Source: DATFVA01 sp963832715
Lineage (GTDB): Bacteria > Bacteroidota > Ignavibacteria > Ignavibacteriales > Ignavibacteriaceae
Reading direction: 5' to 3'
NCBI GenBank assembly: GCA_963832715.1
Contig: CAWHVB010000001.1
Location: 310,001 to 374,000, forward strand
DNA: 64,000 nucleotides
The position numbers and the translations under genes are program-made. Positions within the stretch are counted from its first letter, which is position 1. Every line of letters begins with the position of its first letter. Shown piece by piece: positions 61,347 to 64,000 of the stretch. The notes beneath the pieces were generated by a model, which saw nothing but the letters and a program-made list of their open reading frames with translations, made no database searches and was not told the origin of the DNA.

Positions 61347-62447
61347 TTAGACCTGTTCCTCACGGGAGCCTTCGTCTGTATTAATAATGAATGCCTGTCC
61401 CCCCGCATCTTCAATTGCCGCCTTAACACTTTCAGTGTTATCAGGGGCATAAACAAACATGCATCCTCCTCCACCCGAGCCATTTATCTTTCCGCCAAGA
61501 GCCCCGGCTTTCATTGCGGCATATAACATCCTGTCAATCTTAGGCGTAGAAATGCCCAGCACATCCTTTAAAATCTCCTGATGATAGTTCATTAGTCTTC
61601 CTATTTCCCTATCATCGGGTAAGGACTTATGCAGCTCCGCCCTGGCAGCCTCTGTAAGGTCCCTGTTCTCTATAGTTCCAGTAAGCAGCCGGAACTGTGA
61701 AGCAGTTAAATATTTTTCATAATCCCCGAGCGAGGACCTTTTAATTTTTAACAATGAAAAATCGGGATGAATTTCCTTAAGTAATGCATCAATTTTAATT
61801 ATCTGATTTTTAACATTAGCCAGAATAAATTTGGTGTTCTTTGGTTCCAGTGAATTCCCCAGTACAAAGTTACCGAGAGGCACCAATATTCTACTTACTG
61901 TTAAAGCCGGAGAGAAATCTATTGAGATGATACCGCCTATTGCCGTCGAGAAATGATCCATCATCCCCCCGGGTTCGGAAAATTCAACTACTTCGGCATC
62001 GTGTGCATACACTGCAAGCTGTTCAGGAGACAGAACTTCCGCCTGATCGCTCATCCTTACCAAAAAATTTATCCAGGTTACTACGAGTGCGGAAGAACTT
62101 GAGGTACCCGCGTTGATTGGGATTTTTCCATCCACTCTACAGTCGAAACCGGTTGAAAAGGTAAAGCCTTTCCTGAAGAGAATATTCAGCGAGCTCCTGA
62201 AGTAATCTCTTTCCATATGATAATTAATGGGTTCATTAAGATCGATTAATTCGCTGTCCGAAATATCCGGAAGAAATATGCGGATCAGTTTGTCGTTTCT
62301 TCGTTTTCCGGCTAACCTGATCCTTAGTGAAACTGCAGCGGCAAGAACCGGCAGCCCGAGGTAATCCTGGTGTTCACCGAACAGGCAGACTCTGCCCGGA
62401 GTGGAAATTACCAGTTCACTTTTTAATTTAGTCATAACCGGCTGCAC
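61347..62447 (-). CDS. GHMP sugar kinase (galactokinase-like)
   Basis: The 366-residue enzyme has all three GHMP motifs: the galactokinase-type signature TPGRVCLFGEHQDYLGLPVL (about 16-34), the ATP loop PINAGTSSSSALVV (about 108-121), and GGKINGSGGGGCMFVYA (about 320-336). It should phosphorylate the anomeric hydroxyl of a monosaccharide. GEHQDY in place of GEHTDY hints at a sugar other than galactose. The start is GTG 62447, immediately after the upstream stop; ATG 62435 is the alternative. It lies between a sodium symporter and a nucleotidyltransferase, all on one transcript, so it probably makes the sugar 1-phosphate for the next enzyme. Confidence 0.88.
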   Translation of the reverse strand: MQPVMTKLKSELVISTPGRVCLFGEHQDYLGLPVLAAAVSLRIRLAGKRRNDKLIRIFLPDISDSELIDLNEPINYHMERDYFRSSLNILFRKGFTFSTGFDCRVDGKIPINAGTSSSSALVVTWINFLVRMSDQAEVLSPEQLAVYAHDAEVVEFSEPGGMMDHFSTAIGGIISIDFSPALTVSRILVPLGNFVLGNSLEPKNTKFILANVKNQIIKIDALLKEIHPDFSLLKIKRSSLGDYEKYLTASQFRLLTGTIENRDLTEAARAELHKSLPDDREIGRLMNYHQEILKDVLGISTPKIDRMLYAAMKAGALGGKINGSGGGGCMFVYAPDNTESVKAAIEDAGGQAFIINTDEGSREEQV

Positions 62448-64000
62448 TCAGTTTGTATAACTCCTGAATAAACCGCCGATAAAATATATTATCATACCTC
62501 CAACTGCGATATAAGAAGCTGCAGGGCTACCGGTACTGCCGGCAAATACACCTACCAGGAATAATACTAATCCTGAACCAAAGACAGTCAAACTTAATTT
62601 CCCTTTAAGCGATTTGGGAATGATATTATAAACATTGCTGCTGTTTATTTCTTCATCGCTAGTAGTTCTTGCCCTCCATATCGCATCAATACTTGCATTC
62701 GATTCTTCTTTATAGAGAAGACTGATTACGGGAGTTATGAGCAAAGCTGTACCTGCTGTAATGAAAGTAGTGACGTTAAAGTTCAAGCCATAAAAAAACT
62801 GACCTATTATACCGGAAACAGCACCGGCAATATAGCCGCCGACTGCTCCCTGCCAGTTAATCCTTTTCCAAAGCAAACCGTAAATAACTGCTATTACAAA
62901 AAGAGGCATATCCATAATCGCGATTATAGTAAGGTAGGCATTCACTGCTCCGCCGAGAACCGGGACGAGGTACGCAAAAAGTATCATGCCGATGCCAGTA
63001 ATTAAAGTAATTACCCTTGCAACCTTAAGTACGTCCTGATCTGTTGCTTTTCTATTAAGCACATTTTCGTATACGTCGCTGGAGAAAATGGTGGCTACTC
63101 CATTTAGATTTCCCGAAATAGTTGACAGCTGCGAGGACAATAACCCAACCACAACCAGACCCATGACGAGATTAGGAATAAGAGAAGTAACAAGTACGGG
63201 GAAGGCCGAGTCGGCATTCGAGAGATCAGGGAATAACACCCTGGCCGCAAGACCGGGTAATATCCACAGAAGAGCAAATGGTGTAGTAATAATACCGGCC
63301 ATGACCATACCTTTTGCAACACTCCTTGTACTCTCAGCACCGAATGCCCGCTGAAGCAACCCCTGATCAACACAAGCCCATTCTATACCCAGCAAAAAGA
63401 TTGCGAGGACAAATTTCCAGTCGTATGTTCCGCTATTTTTAATGAGAGTAAGAGCGCCTTCCGGAAGTTTTTCAGAAAGCCCGGGAAACCAACCAACAGC
63501 GCTCATTACAAGGGGCAAAAGAATGAGAGCGCTTGCCAACATAAGAACGAACTGAATTACGTCTGTAAAAGCAACCGACCACATCCCTCCCAGGATAGTA
63601 TAAAGAATTACAACGACAGAGAAAATAAGAACCCATGCAGTGAATGAATCATACCCTGATATTGACTGTGCGGCTATCACCGCTGTATAAAGGACAACGC
63701 CAAGCCAGAAGCTTAATCTCAATATCCAGAGCAAAGCGACAAAAGTTCTGACACCTCTACTATACCTTTTTTCAAGAAACTCCGGAATGGTACGGATCCT
63801 GAGTCTCCTGAAAATAGGTATCACAAACAAGCCGGAGAAGACCATTGCCATATTACCTGTCCAGGTCTGCCAGATTATAGGAATCCCTTCCTTATAAGCT
63901 ATACCTGCCTGTCCGACAAAACTGTAAAGATTTACATTGGTTGCTGCCAGCACAGCAGCAAGAATAAAAGGAGTCAACTGTCGTCCTGCCAGATAAAAAT
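62448..64000 (-). CDS. Sodium:solute symporter, SSS family (N-terminus beyond window edge)
   Basis: About 517 residues are visible and the frame runs off the right edge. The edge sequence FYLAGRRQLTPFILAAVLAATN is the family's LAGR segment at the end of helix 1, so roughly 40-60 residues are missing. About 12 hydrophobic helices and the motifs VAFTDVIQFVLMLASALILLP and LGIEWACVDQGLLQRAFGA identify a sugar-type Na+ symporter (SGLT/VPA-like). It is the first visible gene of the operon with the GHMP kinase and nucleotidyltransferase, which points to import of the monosaccharide those enzymes activate. A start inside the window at TTG 63977 is not real. Confidence 0.92.
   Translation of the reverse strand, partial: FYLAGRQLTPFILAAVLAATNVNLYSFVGQAGIAYKEGIPIIWQTWTGNMAMVFSGLFVIPIFRRLRIRTIPEFLEKRYSRGVRTFVALLWILRLSFWLGVVLYTAVIAAQSISGYDSFTAWVLIFSVVVILYTILGGMWSVAFTDVIQFVLMLASALILLPLVMSAVGWFPGLSEKLPEGALTLIKNSGTYDWKFVLAIFLLGIEWACVDQGLLQRAFGAESTRSVAKGMVMAGIITTPFALLWILPGLAARVLFPDLSNADSAFPVLVTSLIPNLVMGLVVVGLLSSQLSTISGNLNGVATIFSSDVYENVLNRKATDQDVLKVARVITLITGIGMILFAYLVPVLGGAVNAYLTIIAIMDMPLFVIAVIYGLLWKRINWQGAVGGYIAGAVSGIIGQFFYGLNFNVTTFITAGTALLITPVISLLYKEESNASIDAIWRARTTSDEEINSSNVYNIIPKSLKGKLSLTVFGSGLVLFLVGVFAGSTGSPAASYIAVGGMIIYFIGGLFRSYTN

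Noticed and set aside
1..64000. tRNA, rRNA, riboswitch or mobile element
   Set aside because: I looked for T-loop GGTTCRAAYCC patterns, transposase or integrase motifs and terminal inverted repeats, and found no convincing example.

Overview
This window looks like chromosomal DNA from a member of the Ignavibacteriota/Bacteroidota/Chlorobiota (FCB) lineage, most likely an Ignavibacteria-type organism. That is inferred from at least six secreted proteins that end in a type A sorting domain of the type IX secretion system (the NYPNPFNP-type start and a final R/TKKM-x-L-x-K), from the gene families present, and from a moderately AT-rich composition. I see no rRNA, tRNA, CRISPR array, prophage or insertion sequence.

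Layout. 1-731 is the N-terminal half of rnfC (Rnf electron transport), cut by the window edge. 1027-3454 holds a ribosome hibernation factor fused to a cold-shock domain, an SGNH hydrolase and a DUF4476 protein. 3623-12784 is one long minus-strand signalling array: a GAF-PP2C phosphatase, a STAS protein, a double ABM-domain protein, an unknown protein, two large Hanks-type kinases with TPR sensor domains (one frameshifted) and a kinase remnant. 12991-22636 is mixed: tag glycosylase, a bacterial GH47 mannosidase, an OmpA protein, a radical SAM protein, a SpoIIAA-like protein, and a large BNR/sortilin-propeller gene broken by two frameshifts. 22915-35522 is rich in T9SS cargo: a gingipain-like C25 protein, a tandem pair of Omp28/thioredoxin-like proteins, and another sorting-domain protein. 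35664-46804 is metabolic and mixed: PAP2 phosphatase, TauE-type permease, amidase, PLP decarboxylase, a frameshifted secreted endonuclease/phosphatase, a response regulator and a cyclopropane fatty acid synthase. 47076-52752 is a complete partner-switching operon: a propeller-sensor PP2C phosphatase, an RsbW-like kinase, a STAS antagonist and a second PP2C. 52856-59075 holds a 1890-residue modular secreted metalloprotease with nine GLSWQG repeats, plus a small secreted partner. 60378-64000 is a probable sugar-salvage operon: nucleotidyltransferase, GHMP kinase and sodium symporter, the last cut by the window edge.

How the parts connect. Three PP2C/SpoIIE phosphatases, three STAS antagonists, one SpoIIAA-like protein, one HATPase anti-sigma-type kinase and two full Ser/Thr kinases lie within 53 kb, but no sigma factor is present. 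The output of these switches must therefore be encoded elsewhere, or be something other than a sigma factor. The T9SS cargo genes are mostly single units with their own terminators.

The least explained signals are two intergenic arrays of 11-bp direct repeats (26800-26867 and 60108-60184), which end in the same ATGAGAC box at exactly the same spacing; the GLSWQG hexapeptide array, whose units differ only at synonymous positions; and four single-base frameshifts in three otherwise well-preserved genes, which may be sequencing errors or recent decay.
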